Of a stretch of DNA of 64,000 nucleotides, positions 16,714 to 26,122 are shown piece after piece; position 1 is the stretch's first letter; each line of letters opens with the position of its first letter. Position numbers and translations under genes: made by a program. The notes beneath the pieces were generated by a model that saw only the letters and a program-made list of their open reading frames with translations, had not been told where the DNA came from and made no database searches. Source of the DNA: CAMDPA01 sp965223035 (GTDB lineage Bacteria > Pseudomonadota > Alphaproteobacteria > Rhizobiales > Hyphomicrobiaceae); NCBI GenBank assembly GCA_965223035.1, contig OZ244980.1, positions 2,232,001-2,296,000 of the forward strand, in the 5' to 3' direction.

Positions 16714-19228
16714 GGAGCTGCTCCGATCCAGGTTGGGCGTTGGCGGCGGATTGCAGACGTTGCCGACTGAGGACTTGATCGCGCAGCCCGAACCCCATCT
16801 GTTTGCCGCCCACCAGCACCAACACCATGTTGACAGAGGCAAGAATGCTTTGGCGATGCGCGATGACGATGACGGTGCGGCCAACACTACGTGCTCGGTC
16901 GATGGCTGAGATCAGTGCGGTCTCCCCCTCGTGGTCGAGGTTGGCGTTGGGCTCGTCCAAAACGATCACGGCGGGATTGCTGTAAAATGCGCGGGCAAGA
17001 GCAATACGCTGTCGCTGTCCGCCGGAGAGCGCCGCGCCGTTCTGACCGACTCGCGTATCGTAGCCGTGCGAGAGGCCGAGGATCATTTCGTGTGCGCCCG
17101 CTTCCACGGCTGCCGCCACCACGGCATTTGAGCTGGGCTCAGGTGACAGCCGCGCGATATTTTCAGCTACGGTGACATCGAACAGCTGCACCTCTTGGGG
17201 CAGGTAGCCCACACGGCGACCTAGGCGCTCAGGGGCCCATTGCTCGATCGAGGCTCCGTCGAGACGAATGTCTCCATGGCGGATCGGCCAAAGCCCGACA
17301 AGCGCGCGCGCCAAGGTCGACTTGCCGGCAGCGCTGGGGCCGACCACCGCCAATCCGTCCCCCGGCTTGATCTTGAAGGAAAGGCCCTTGAGCACCGGTT
17401 CGCGTTGGCCCAAGGGGGCAACATAGAGATTGGATACGGTGATTTCGCCGCGCGGTTCCGGCAAATTCATGCGTTCAGGTACTCCCGATGCGTCGGCAAG
17501 GAGTGCGCGGCAGCGCTGGAAGGCTGCCTGCGACGCCGACACGCCGCGCCAGTGGCCAACGACCTGTTCGATCGGCGCCAGCGCGCGTGCGGCAATGATC
17601 GATGCGGCGATCATCGCCCCGGCTGACACAGCGTCTTGCAGGGCAAGCCAGGCGCCGACCGCAAGCATCAGCGACTGCAGCAATAGCCGCGAGGTCCGAC
17701 CGATGATGGTGAATGCACTCGACAAGTCGGTTGCGGTCAACTGACGCGATACCGAGCGGCAGTGCTCGGCTGACCACCGCCGCAGCACCGCGCCGGCCAT
17801 GCCGAGCGCCGCGATCACCTCGGCATTGCGTTGACCAGCCTCGGCCAGGGCGTGGCTACGGGTCCGGCTCTCGGACGCCTGCTGAAGCGGTGCGTGGGTC
17901 AAATGCTGATTGGCCATAGATAGGGCGATCAGTGCGGCGCCACCGGCCACGGCCACCCAACCCAGCAGGGGATGCATCAGGAAAATCACCGCAAAATAAA
18001 GCGGTGCCCACGGCAAATCCATCAGCGCAAGCGGGGCTGGCCCGGCCGCAAATTGGCGCAGCTGCTCCAAATCGCGCAAGGGGTGCGTAGATCGCGGGTC
18101 AACATCAACGGGTGCAACAGCGATGGTGCGGGCCAGCAATTGTGGGGCTAGCAATTGGTCGAACCGAATTGAAAGCCGCGCCATCACTCGCACACGGATC
18201 AGATCCAAAACGCCCATGAACAGATAGAGTCCGACGATCAGGACCGTGAGCGCGGCCAGCGTTTCTTCGCTGCGGCTGGTGAGCACCCGATCGTAGATCT
18301 GCAGCATGTAGAGCGGACCGCCGAGCATCAGGATGTTGGAGGCCAATCCAATGGCAGCGACCGCCAACAGCGGCGTCTTGCAGGCCGCCACCACCTGATC
18401 GACGGTGATGGGCAGGGGCCGTGCGTTGCGGGTATCGGCGCGCTGTGTGTCGGCGCTGGAGGCGAGGTCGCAGGCGGTGTTGATCGTGGCGAGTTGGACG
18501 GGCAATTGCGCAGCCTTGCCAGGCGGGGCCGGTGTCGCGCTGGTCTCCGAATCGATCTTTTGTGGCGAGGTTTTGAGCGTGCGTACACCATAGGGCCTGG
18601 GGCGTAGGCGCGGGTAGAGGAGCTGGCGCAAGCCAAGCAGCAGCAGTGTGCCGGCTCCAGCAACAGCGATCCAAATCAATCCAACGTGTGCCAACAGTTG
18701 GCTTGCGGGCCACGGCTCGCTTTCCGCGATAAAGGTGATGGCCGGGATCGCCGACCAGGTCACCAGCGATGCACTGCCAAGTGTGGCGATGCGCATGATT
18801 TCGCCGGGTGTGAGATGCCGCAGCAACGGCCGCTGCGGCCGGTGCGCAAGCGGGATGAGATGGCGATCGATCAGCACCTCATTCACCACCATCGTCGTCA
18901 GCAGCAAACCGAAGGCGATGGTGGTTTGTGCCAGCCAGGTGACCTCGAGGTGCGACAGCTCGAAAATGTGCTCCGGTGTTAGGGCGAGGTCGCCCGACAC
19001 CAGCGCGAGGGCGGTGCTTGCGCAAATCAACATCACGAGCGCGGCGATGGTGATGGCGTGGAGGCCACCGGCGAGCTTGCCGGAGGTTTGCGCCCGGGGT
19101 TGGGATTGTGTGAAAAACCGACAAAATAGGACGCCCGAGCTCAAAATGACAGCGCCCAAGCCCAACGCCACCGCCAGCCAAAAAAAGGCGGTCAGGGCCG
19201 TGGCCTGGCCGGACTCAACGATGGACAT
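16667..19228 (-). CDS. Type I secretion ABC transporter with extra N-terminal membrane domain
   Basis: 853 residues, about 270 longer than PrtD-type exporters. The C-terminal 580 residues are a normal ABC exporter: six-helix membrane domain (ILMLGGPLYMLQIYDRVLTS is the PrtD signature), then an ATPase with GPSAAGKSTLARAL, LSGGQRQRIALA and VIVLDEPNANLD. No C39 peptidase domain precedes it. Instead, residues 1-210 contain about five hydrophobic helices, and residues 215-275 form a Pro/Ala/Thr-rich linker. I do not recognise this extension. It lies between the RTX gene and the HlyD gene and should energise RTX export. Confidence 0.88.
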   Translation of the reverse strand: MSIVESGQATALTAFFWLAVALGLGAVILSSGVLFCRFFTQSQPRAQTSGKLAGGLHAITIAALVMLICASTALALVSGDLALTPEHIFELSHLEVTWLAQTTIAFGLLLTTMVVNEVLIDRHLIPLAHRPQRPLLRHLTPGEIMRIATLGSASLVTWSAIPAITFIAESEPWPASQLLAHVGLIWIAVAGAGTLLLLGLRQLLYPRLRPRPYGVRTLKTSPQKIDSETSATPAPPGKAAQLPVQLATINTACDLASSADTQRADTRNARPLPITVDQVVAACKTPLLAVAAIGLASNILMLGGPLYMLQIYDRVLTSRSEETLAALTVLIVGLYLFMGVLDLIRVRVMARLSIRFDQLLAPQLLARTIAVAPVDVDPRSTHPLRDLEQLRQFAAGPAPLALMDLPWAPLYFAVIFLMHPLLGWVAVAGGAALIALSMANQHLTHAPLQQASESRTRSHALAEAGQRNAEVIAALGMAGAVLRRWSAEHCRSVSRQLTATDLSSAFTIIGRTSRLLLQSLMLAVGAWLALQDAVSAGAMIAASIIAARALAPIEQVVGHWRGVSASQAAFQRCRALLADASGVPERMNLPEPRGEITVSNLYVAPLGQREPVLKGLSFKIKPGDGLAVVGPSAAGKSTLARALVGLWPIRHGDIRLDGASIEQWAPERLGRRVGYLPQEVQLFDVTVAENIARLSPEPSSNAVVAAAVEAGAHEMILGLSHGYDTRVGQNGAALSGGQRQRIALARAFYSNPAVIVLDEPNANLDHEGETALISAIDRARSVGRTVIVIAHRQSILASVNMVLVLVGGKQMGFGLRDQVLSRQRLQSAANAQPGSEQLHAKLAAQRSHGIGWG

Positions 19229-19359
19229 CGCGATCCTGCCTTATGCCGTCGACCCACAACCCTGCTTGCACCACGATTGTCGCCGCCGCGTCGATCGGGA
19301 AGCTTCGAGCGCGGAGCGCCGTCCAATGATTGACCATCAATCCCCTCCCAAAGCCACCA

Positions 19360-22300
19360 TCAGCCGGCGGTCAATCCGTCATCGGTAAAAATGTCCTCGC
19401 CGCTCGTTGATACGATCCAATGGTTGCTCGGATCTGCGGAGGCCGATTGCTGAGGCTGAGGAGACCGTGCTGGCTCGGTGTCCAGCGGCGCTATCAGGCC
19501 GAGTTCGTAGGCATCATACGGCGCTTGATCCGTGTTGCTGAGATATTGTGCCTGCGGTTCGCTTGTTCCTGGTTGTACCGATGGATTTAGGAAGCCGTCG
19601 TGCCAACCCTGTTTGTCCCCACCGCCTGTATCGCCTTGCCCGCCCTCGGGTTGGTTGGGCCACTGGCCAGGGTTGGCGGACACGTTCACCGGGACAAATT
19701 GGTTGTCTTGGATCTGGTACACGCGGTCATCGCCATGGAAGCGGAAGTACTCCACGTTATAAGCCGTATCGGTGGACCCATCCGCCCCCGTGATCAGATG
19801 GCCGAAGCTATCCGTGCGGACCGTGTAGGTGTTGAGCGCGCCGTCGAGCACGATGGTGTCCGTTCCAACGCCGCCGTCGATCACGTCGTTGCCGGCGCCG
19901 CCGTTGATCACGTCGTCGCCGGTGCCGCCAAACAGCACGTCGTTGCCGGCGCCGCCGTTCAGCGTGTCATTGCCGCCATTGCCCGACAGATAGTCCTCTT
20001 TGGCCGTTCCTGTCATCACTTCTGCGCTGTCGGTCCCTCGCCGGATCTCGAACGGATGCTGGTTGCCGTCGCTGCGCAGGTTTTCGCGATCGGAGTTGGA
20101 ACCTTGGCCCTGCTGGGGGCTTTCGGGATCATCGCGCTGGGATTGTTGGCCGGGGGCGTCGGGCTGTCGGCAATTATTGGGAATTTCACGCTGGGGTTGT
20201 TGGCCGGGGATGTCAGAGGCTTGCCTGCCCTCGGGAGAGCCGGCCACCTGGCCGGGGTTGGCGGGCACGTTCACCGGGACAAATTGGTTGTTTTGGATCT
20301 GGTACACGCGGTCATCGCCATGGAAGCGGAAGTACTCCACGTTATAGGCCGTATCGGTGGACCCATCCGCCCCCGTGATCAGATGGCCGAAGCTATCCAT
20401 GCGGACCGTGTAGGTGTTGAGCGCGCCGTCGAGCACGATGGTGTCCGTTCCAACGCCGCCGTCGATCACGTCGTTGCCGGCGCCGCCGTTGATCACGTCG
20501 TCGCCGGTGCCGCCCAGCAGCGTGTCGTTGCCGGCGCCGCCGTTCAGCGTGTCGTTGCCGCCATTGCCCGACAGATAGTCTGCTTTGGCCGTTCCTGTCA
20601 TCACTTCTGCGCTGTCGGTCCCTTGCCGGATCTCGAACGGATGCTGGTTGCCGTCGCTGCGCGGGTTTTCGTGTTCGGAGTTGGAACCTTGGCCCCGCTG
20701 GGAGCTTTCGGGATCATCGCGCTGGGATTGTTGGCCGGGGATGTCAGAAGATTGCCTGCCGTCGCCAGAGCCGGCCCTCTGGCCGGGGGTGGTGGACAAG
20801 GTCACCGGGACAAATTGGTTGTCTTGGATCTGGTACACGCGGTCATCGCCATGGAAGCGGAAGTACTCCACGTTGACGACGGTATCGGTGAACCCATCTG
20901 CACTCGTGATCTGGTGGCCCAAGCCAAGCGTGCTGATCGTGTAGGTGTTGAGCGCGCCGGCGAGCAAGATGGCGTCCGTTCCATCGCCGCCGTCGATCAC
21001 GTCGTTGCCGGCGCCGCCCTCCAGCGTGTCGTTGCCGGCGCTGCCAAACAGCACATCGTTGCCGGCGCCCCCAGCCATCGCGTCTTGGCCGTCGCCGCCA
21101 TACAAGGTGTCATCGCCGTCATTTCCGGACATGGCATCGCTGCCTCGGCCTCCATGCAACAGATCGTCGCCGGCCAGTCCGATCAAGGTGTCGGCGTAGT
21201 CGCCGCCCAGCAGCATGTCGCCGGCCGCTGATCCTTGCAGAGTATCCTGGCCTGAGGTTCCCTCGATGCGGTTGGGCCCGGTGCTCGAGCCGCCGTAGCC
21301 GCTGGGGGCGGACAAGAAGGAGCGGTCAGGCTCACCGCCAAGACTCTCGCCAGCGCTTAGCAAGTTGCTGGGGACGAACTGGTTGTCCCCGATGCGATAG
21401 ACGGCCGGATCCTGACCGAACTTGAATTGCTCGACGTTGAGCACGGTCCAGGTTTGGTTGGATGCGTTGGTGATCTGGACGCCGACCCCAGTGTGCGTGA
21501 TCCGGTATTCGGTGAAGTTGCCTTCAAGCCTAAGGGTGTCGGTCCCGTCGCCACCGTCGATCAGCGCTGCGCCCGCGTCAACGATAAAATCGTTTCCCGC
21601 GCCGGCGAATAAAATGTCGCCGGGTCCGCCTGTTAAGTTGTCATCACCGGCGCCGGCGACCAAGACGTCGCGACCCAAGCTACCCTCCAGCGTGTCATTG
21701 CCTGCGCCACCCAGTAGGGTGTCGGACCCGTCCTTGCCCGAGAGTAGGTCATTTCCGCCCCCGCCGACGATCAGGTCATCGTTGTCCTGTCCAAACAAAG
21801 CTTCGTTGGCATCGGTCCCGAATGTGACGTTCATCCCCTGCGGGCCGACTTTGTTCGGCGAGCTTCCGCTCTCTGGGTCGCGCGGGTCGGAGTCCCCGTG
21901 ATTGACGGTGGGCTGTTGGCCGTCGGCTGCACCGTTTTCTTGGTTTGTGCGCGGCCCATCGGCGCCGGGCTCGGGGGACCGTTGCTCGCCGTCGGCTTGC
22001 TCCTGTGGGCGGTGGTCCTGGTCGAGTTGACCCTCCTCGACCAGCGCGCCATCGCGAACCGTGTAGAATTTGTCCTCGCCACTAAACCGAATCTGCTCGA
22101 CGTTGCGCACGATGTCGGTCTCGCCTTTTTGATTTGTGAATTGAAGGCCTGTCGGCGTGACGACGACGGTATAGTCATCGTGGGTGCCAGCTAGGACTAC
22201 CGAATCGATCCCTTCGCCGCCGTCGATCACGTCTCGACCTTCGCCACCGATCAAGGCGTCGCTGCCGGCACCGCCCAGCAGCACGTCATCGCCGGCGCCG

Positions 22301-22503
22301 CCGAACAGCCTGTCATTGCCGGCGCCACCGAGCATGACATCGATTTGATCGGTGCCCACGAGAAGGTCATCGGACGCCGTTCCGCTAACAACACGAAGCC
22401 TGCCATCGGTGCCGGTTTGAGGTTGGGGCATGCCCTGGCACCCCTCATTCGAGAGCGGTTGCGAGGCAGTGTTGCCGTTCGATGTGGAATAGGGATTGGC
22501 CAT
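19360..22503 (-). CDS. RTX (calcium-binding repeat) protein, type I secretion substrate
   Basis: 1047 residues from the ATG at 22503, preceded by GGAGG (the frame opens at 22536). No N-terminal signal peptide is seen, as expected for a type I substrate. Five modules each combine several GGxGxDxLx nonapeptides (for example GGAGNDTLNGGAGNDTL) with a strand-rich unit ending NVEYFRFHGDDRVYQI. Pro/Gln/Ser/Asp-rich linkers separate the modules. Modules 4 and 5 are nearly identical, including the linkers. The C-terminus, ending FTDDGLTAG, probably holds the secretion signal. No catalytic domain is evident, so it may be an adhesin, matrix or S-layer-like protein. It is first in the secretion operon. 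Confidence 0.9.
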   Translation of the reverse strand: MANPYSTSNGNTASQPLSNEGCQGMPQPQTGTDGRLRVVSGTASDDLLVGTDQIDVMLGGAGNDRLFGGAGDDVLLGGAGSDALIGGEGRDVIDGGEGIDSVVLAGTHDDYTVVVTPTGLQFTNQKGETDIVRNVEQIRFSGEDKFYTVRDGALVEEGQLDQDHRPQEQADGEQRSPEPGADGPRTNQENGAADGQQPTVNHGDSDPRDPESGSSPNKVGPQGMNVTFGTDANEALFGQDNDDLIVGGGGNDLLSGKDGSDTLLGGAGNDTLEGSLGRDVLVAGAGDDNLTGGPGDILFAGAGNDFIVDAGAALIDGGDGTDTLRLEGNFTEYRITHTGVGVQITNASNQTWTVLNVEQFKFGQDPAVYRIGDNQFVPSNLLSAGESLGGEPDRSFLSAPSGYGGSSTGPNRIEGTSGQDTLQGSAAGDMLLGGDYADTLIGLAGDDLLHGGRGSDAMSGNDGDDTLYGGDGQDAMAGGAGNDVLFGSAGNDTLEGGAGNDVIDGGDGTDAILLAGALNTYTISTLGLGHQITSADGFTDTVVNVEYFRFHGDDRVYQIQDNQFVPVTLSTTPGQRAGSGDGRQSSDIPGQQSQRDDPESSQRGQGSNSEHENPRSDGNQHPFEIRQGTDSAEVMTGTAKADYLSGNGGNDTLNGGAGNDTLLGGTGDDVINGGAGNDVIDGGVGTDTIVLDGALNTYTVRMDSFGHLITGADGSTDTAYNVEYFRFHGDDRVYQIQNNQFVPVNVPANPGQVAGSPEGRQASDIPGQQPQREIPNNCRQPDAPGQQSQRDDPESPQQGQGSNSDRENLRSDGNQHPFEIRRGTDSAEVMTGTAKEDYLSGNGGNDTLNGGAGNDVLFGGTGDDVINGGAGNDVIDGGVGTDTIVLDGALNTYTVRTDSFGHLITGADGSTDTAYNVEYFRFHGDDRVYQIQDNQFVPVNVSANPGQWPNQPEGGQGDTGGGDKQGWHDGFLNPSVQPGTSEPQAQYLSNTDQAPYDAYELGLIAPLDTEPARSPQPQQSASADPSNHWIVSTSGEDIFTDDGLTAG
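19650..20830. repeat. Tandemly duplicated segments inside the RTX gene
   Basis: Corresponding points of modules 5, 4 and 3 lie at about 19696, 20281 and 20812, so the spacing is 585 and 531 bases. The difference of 54 bases equals 18 codons and matches an extra linker segment, GQQPQREIPNNCRQPDAP. Nucleotide identity between modules 4 and 5 is very high over several hundred bases, which indicates recent duplication or gene conversion. Confidence 0.85.
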
Positions 22504-23072
22504 GACCGACCTCCGTGACGAAATTAACATTGTCAACTGAGTGACGCTGCGTGGCGACGTTCCCGCACCCGTTGTCGTCGGGCGCGGGCGGCGAGCACGT
22601 CGTCGCGCTCACTGGTGCCTATGATGTTTCGGCCGTGCCGGCGCGATCGGGGTTGCGCGCAGATGTCGAACTCGGGGCGATCAGTGCAGCGGCGTTTCGA
22701 TCGGCATCGATGGTTCGGATCGTTCCGCTACCGGTCTCACGTGTGTCAGACCTCTGATCGACATAAGTCGACCCATTGTGCCGTGGCAGGCGTCTCGCGG
22801 ACGGTCGATGGGAGTGGGGGTCAATCCCCCGCTCGTTGTCTCCGTACGGTGGAACATCATGGCGAAACGTGGCGAGAGTTGGATCGCACGCTGAAATAAT
22901 GCATAAAAATCAATATGCTCAACTGTGCGCTTAGGGATATGCTCAGGTCGGGCGTTGCGGCGGTTCGCTGTGTCGTCAAGAAACAGCACACACGTCAACG
23001 CGACCCAAATCGCCGGCCGGCGATCGCCCGCCAACGCAATGGGCTGCCGCGGCCGGCGCGGAACACCGATGC
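22504..23072. other. Intergenic region upstream of the RTX operon
   Basis: About 570 bases with no convincing gene. Open frames here lack coding character. An AT-rich patch on the minus strand holds a possible promoter: TTGAGC (22922-22917), a 17-base gap, then TTATTT (22899-22894). If real, it would give a long leader, about 380 bases, before the RTX start. Low certainty. Confidence 0.35.
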
Positions 23073-24446
23073 TTACTTGACGGTCGCGGTCAGGACGTAC
23101 TTTCCGGCGGCACCCTGGTAGTAGTCGCTCACGGCAATATAGTAGCGCCACTCGGGCTGAACCTTGAAGCTGCGCGAAATGTTGCCGCCGGCGGTGGTAT
23201 TATAAATGTTGCCGATCTGTGACTTGTTTTCATCGAACAAAAGAAATCGCGGGCGAAGCGTGGTCGAAGCGTTGCGAACCGAGATCGTCAGCTGTTTGGC
23301 TTGCTTCGTGGTCGCTACTTCGAAATAGTCGATATCTCCCTTGTCCATGATGCTCGCGGAAACGGGTTGGCCTGCGGTGATCGGCTTTGCCGCGAGAATG
23401 CTGTCGTTGGGCTCATAGGTGTCGTAGGCTTTCGTTGCCACCACGCGCAACAAATAGACGCCGGTGCTGTTCCCATAATAATTGCTGACACGCGCCAGGT
23501 ATCTTGTTTTGGGAGCGGCTATGAAGCCGTGGGTCAGATTTGCGCCGGCCGTGGTGTCGTAGCGCTGGCCAAGCAGCGATTTGCGGTCACTGAACAGCTG
23601 AATTCTCGGCTCCAGCGACGTCGACCGGTTTTCGATTTCGATGTTGATCCAATCACGATGCGTTGGCGGTGTGGTGAAGGCGAAGAAATCAGCGTCTTTG
23701 CCGGTGCCGATCGACGCAGTAATCCATTGGCCCAGTTTGACGACATTGGTGGAGAGTATATCGTTGTTGGGTTCTTTTTCTTGAGCTGCCACATCGACGT
23801 GACGCGGTGGCAACGCTTTGAGGGTTTCGACGGCCTGCGCCTTTCGGACGTCGACGATTTCCTTATTGAAGGCCCGCGATATCTGCTTGGCGGCTGCCAC
23901 ATCGGATTGGATCGATTGCCGCGCGGCGCGCGGAAGACTTGGTTGGGTTGAGGCCGGATTGATCGATGGGTTGGTGGAGCCGGTCACCAGCGGGGCCGGA
24001 GACGACCTGGTCTTCATGATGCGCTGGACAACGGCGACGATGTTTTCGATGCGGTCCTCGTAATTGCGCACTTTAGCCTTGCATTGCAGAAATTGCTCCG
24101 GGTCGAGCTTGCCGGCATCGAGCACGGTGCAGCAGGTCTTGAGATTGAGGGCCGCCATCTGCGCGCGCTCATCCAACTCGGCGAGCGGCTTGCGGCCGAC
24201 CTCGATCTCGCCTTCGGTTTTCAGGAAACTTATTTTTGTCGACAGGTTTACTGAGGTTTGTCGAAAGATCGTCTCGCAGGGTGTCATCTGCGCAGCGACA
24301 ATGTCGTAGGTGAAATAGCCCGCAGCCATCATCGCGAGCACGACGAACACGGCGACCAGCGGTAACAGCCGATGGTGCATCGCGCTACGGCGCGAAGCAG
24401 GCCGCACGGCGCCCCGCCCGACACTGTTCGGTGTCTGGTCTGTCAC
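23073..24446 (-). CDS. Membrane-anchored protein with two PPC-like beta domains
   Basis: 457 residues from a GTG start at 24446 (GGGAGG upstream). A single N-terminal membrane helix (LLPLVAVFVVLAMMAAGYFTY) is followed by a helical region with a CC pair and further Cys, a Pro/Ser-rich linker, and two tandem jelly-roll domains. These begin EKEPNND and DTYEPNDS and contain GKDADFFAFT and KGDIDYFEV, the signatures of bacterial pre-peptidase C-terminal (PPC) domains. PPC domains are often calcium-dependent and extracellular. No protease domain is present. It is on the same strand as the RTX secretion operon, 570 bp upstream of it. Confidence 0.75.
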   Translation of the reverse strand: MTDQTPNSVGRGAVRPASRRSAMHHRLLPLVAVFVVLAMMAAGYFTYDIVAAQMTPCETIFRQTSVNLSTKISFLKTEGEIEVGRKPLAELDERAQMAALNLKTCCTVLDAGKLDPEQFLQCKAKVRNYEDRIENIVAVVQRIMKTRSSPAPLVTGSTNPSINPASTQPSLPRAARQSIQSDVAAAKQISRAFNKEIVDVRKAQAVETLKALPPRHVDVAAQEKEPNNDILSTNVVKLGQWITASIGTGKDADFFAFTTPPTHRDWINIEIENRSTSLEPRIQLFSDRKSLLGQRYDTTAGANLTHGFIAAPKTRYLARVSNYYGNSTGVYLLRVVATKAYDTYEPNDSILAAKPITAGQPVSASIMDKGDIDYFEVATTKQAKQLTISVRNASTTLRPRFLLFDENKSQIGNIYNTTAGGNISRSFKVQPEWRYYIAVSDYYQGAAGKYVLTATVK

Positions 24447-24542
24447 GGCAGCCTCCCTCGTTTTCTGCTCCGGTCAATGGCATTAGTGTTGGCGGCACTG
24501 CTGGCGTCAAGCACCCCGCCTTTAGGGGTTGAAAAGGCTTGC

Positions 24543-24594
24543 GATGAAGGCCGGTGATGAAGGCCGGTGATGAAGGCCGGTGACGAAGGCCGGT
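24543..24594. repeat. 13-bp tandem repeat array, four copies
   Basis: GATGAAGGCCGGT is repeated three times exactly. The fourth copy has GAC in place of GAT. It lies in the region between the divergent PPC-protein and coiled-coil genes. Confidence 0.95.
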
Positions 24595-24688
24595 GATGGC
24601 TGCGCCGCTTGAGCATCGCCGGGCCGCGCTGGTGGGCTTGAGCCAGCCGAGTGGTGCCGGTTTTGGCCAGGCGGTTCTTGCGCAGACA

Positions 24689-24740
24689 GGCTGCTGGTTA
24701 TGGCTGCTGGTTATGGCTGCTGGTTATGGCCGCTGGTTAT
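24689..24740. repeat. Second 13-bp tandem repeat array, four copies
   Basis: GGCTGCTGGTTAT is repeated three times exactly. The fourth copy has GGCC in place of GGCT. It is followed after 16 bases by TATAAG (24757-24762), a possible -10 element for the downstream operon, so the last copy would lie at the -35 position. Confidence 0.95.
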
Positions 24741-24902
24741 GTAAGTCCTGTTTCTGTATAAGTATTGGCTTAGTGTGCCGGGAGTGAGTGGTGCTGCACC
24801 ATAGGTCGCTGTCACCGGCACGTCATTTGATGGATTGCTTTGAGGATTCGGCGGGCCACTGTGGAATTGAGCGTGGGTCCGGCCCCAAAAATGGAGATGA
24901 GC

Positions 24903-26072
24903 ATGTCAGAAGGCGCTGTCAGTTCTTCCATCCAGTATCTCGACAAGGCCTCGCGGACGCTGCGCGACATGGGGCTGATGCCCGGCAAACTCGATCCCGC
25001 CCCGATCAATGCGTTGTTGGAAAAGATCTCAGATCTCGATGCGGAGCGCATCGCGTTGATCGCGCGCACGCTGGGGCAGGCGGAGGTGTTTAACGAGGTG
25101 GTGCGGGAGCAGACCACCAAGATGACGATCGGCGATCGCTATCAGCAGATTACCGAAGGGTTCAATTCGATCCGCGACGACAGCAAGCGGCTGGTCGATC
25201 AAGTGGAGGACGGCAAGATCGATATGCTGGAGCGCGGCACCAACATTTGGATGAAGATCGCGCGTGGCGATATCGCCGACCGTTTCGACAAAATTCGCGA
25301 CGTTTACATTGACGTGAGTAAGGAAACTAAGAACCAGATCGAGCGCGAATCCAAGATCCTCGATGCTTACCGTGATTATCGCGGCGCACTCAAGCACGCC
25401 GAGGTGATGTCGCTTGAGGTGCTGAAAAAGGCCGAGGCAGGGCTGGATACGGCAAAGGCGGAATTGGCGGTAGCGTCGGAGAAGGTGGCGAATTTCTCCG
25501 GCACCGAGCCGGCCGCGCGCGCCAAGCTCGAACTTGCGCGCGACCAGGTGTTGCGGCGGACCCAGGAAGAGGAGAAGCGCTACCAGATCGCCAAGGACCT
25601 GGCAGACAACCTGACCATTTCCTACAACACGTCCGAGGTGATCATGGCGCGCCTGATGCAGACGACCTCGGCCAAGGAGCGGGTCTACAGCCAGGCGGTG
25701 TCGTTCTTCTCCACCAACGACAGCGTGTTGACCGCCCTCAAGGCATCATTCACCGGCATGTTCGGCCTCAACGAGTCGACCAAGACCCTGGAAGCGATGA
25801 AGGAAGGCATGTCCGAGAGCTTGGAGACGCTGTCGGAAATCGGCGATCAGGTGCAGGAAGCGGCCGTCCGCGCCGGCTACGGTCCGACCATCCGTGCCGA
25901 TGCGGTGCGCAAGCTGGTGGACAGCGTGGTCACCTTCCAGGAGCGGTCTGGCGAGATCATTGCGGAGATGCGTAGGCTGGCCACGCAGAATTCCACCGAG
26001 ATCCGTGAGGCGGTGGAGGAGGGCAAAAAGCGCATGGCGCGCATCGCAGAACGCGCGCAGACGCTCGAATAA
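24903..26072 (+). CDS. Coiled-coil cytoplasmic protein, first gene of a three-gene operon
   Basis: 389 residues from the ATG at 24903, with GGAG six bases upstream. The frame opens at 24840, but that region lacks family character. No signal peptide or membrane helix is seen. Almost the whole protein is predicted helical and coiled-coil: residues 75-150 (RYQQITEGFNSIRDDSKRL onward), a long Ala/Glu/Lys-rich middle, and a C-terminal helix of MARIAERAQ. It resembles uncharacterised alphaproteobacterial proteins and recalls TelA-like proteins in helical style, but I cannot assign a family. It is followed by a DUF6384-like gene and a third coiled-coil gene. Confidence 0.6.
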   Translation: MSEGAVSSSIQYLDKASRTLRDMGLMPGKLDPAPINALLEKISDLDAERIALIARTLGQAEVFNEVVREQTTKMTIGDRYQQITEGFNSIRDDSKRLVDQVEDGKIDMLERGTNIWMKIARGDIADRFDKIRDVYIDVSKETKNQIERESKILDAYRDYRGALKHAEVMSLEVLKKAEAGLDTAKAELAVASEKVANFSGTEPAARAKLELARDQVLRRTQEEEKRYQIAKDLADNLTISYNTSEVIMARLMQTTSAKERVYSQAVSFFSTNDSVLTALKASFTGMFGLNESTKTLEAMKEGMSESLETLSEIGDQVQEAAVRAGYGPTIRADAVRKLVDSVVTFQERSGEIIAEMRRLATQNSTEIREAVEEGKKRMARIAERAQTLE

Positions 26073-26085
26073 GACCACCGCCGCG

Positions 26086-26102
26086 CCGCGCGCAGCGCGC
26101 GG
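26086..26102. promoter_or_regulatory. GC-rich hairpin between first and second genes of the coiled-coil operon
   Basis: CCGCGCGC pairs with GCGCGCGG across a single base. It lies in the 50-bp gap between the two genes without a following T-tract, so it might adjust mRNA stability or relative expression rather than terminate. Confidence 0.4.
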
Positions 26103-26122
26103 GTAGGGGCACCTGAGCACGG

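Noticed and set aside
19600..21231. 543-residue open frame antisense to the RTX gene
   Set aside because: It is the antisense of GGxGxD repeats, giving low-complexity Val/Ala/Gly repeats. The RTX frame on the minus strand has a ribosome binding site, domain structure and secretion neighbours.
22681..23151. 156-residue minus-strand frame between the PPC and RTX genes
   Set aside because: Starts inside the PPC gene in another frame; no motifs or proper start. Treated as intergenic.
24543..24740. Possible CRISPR array
   Set aside because: Units are 13 bp and directly contiguous without spacers; no cas genes nearby.
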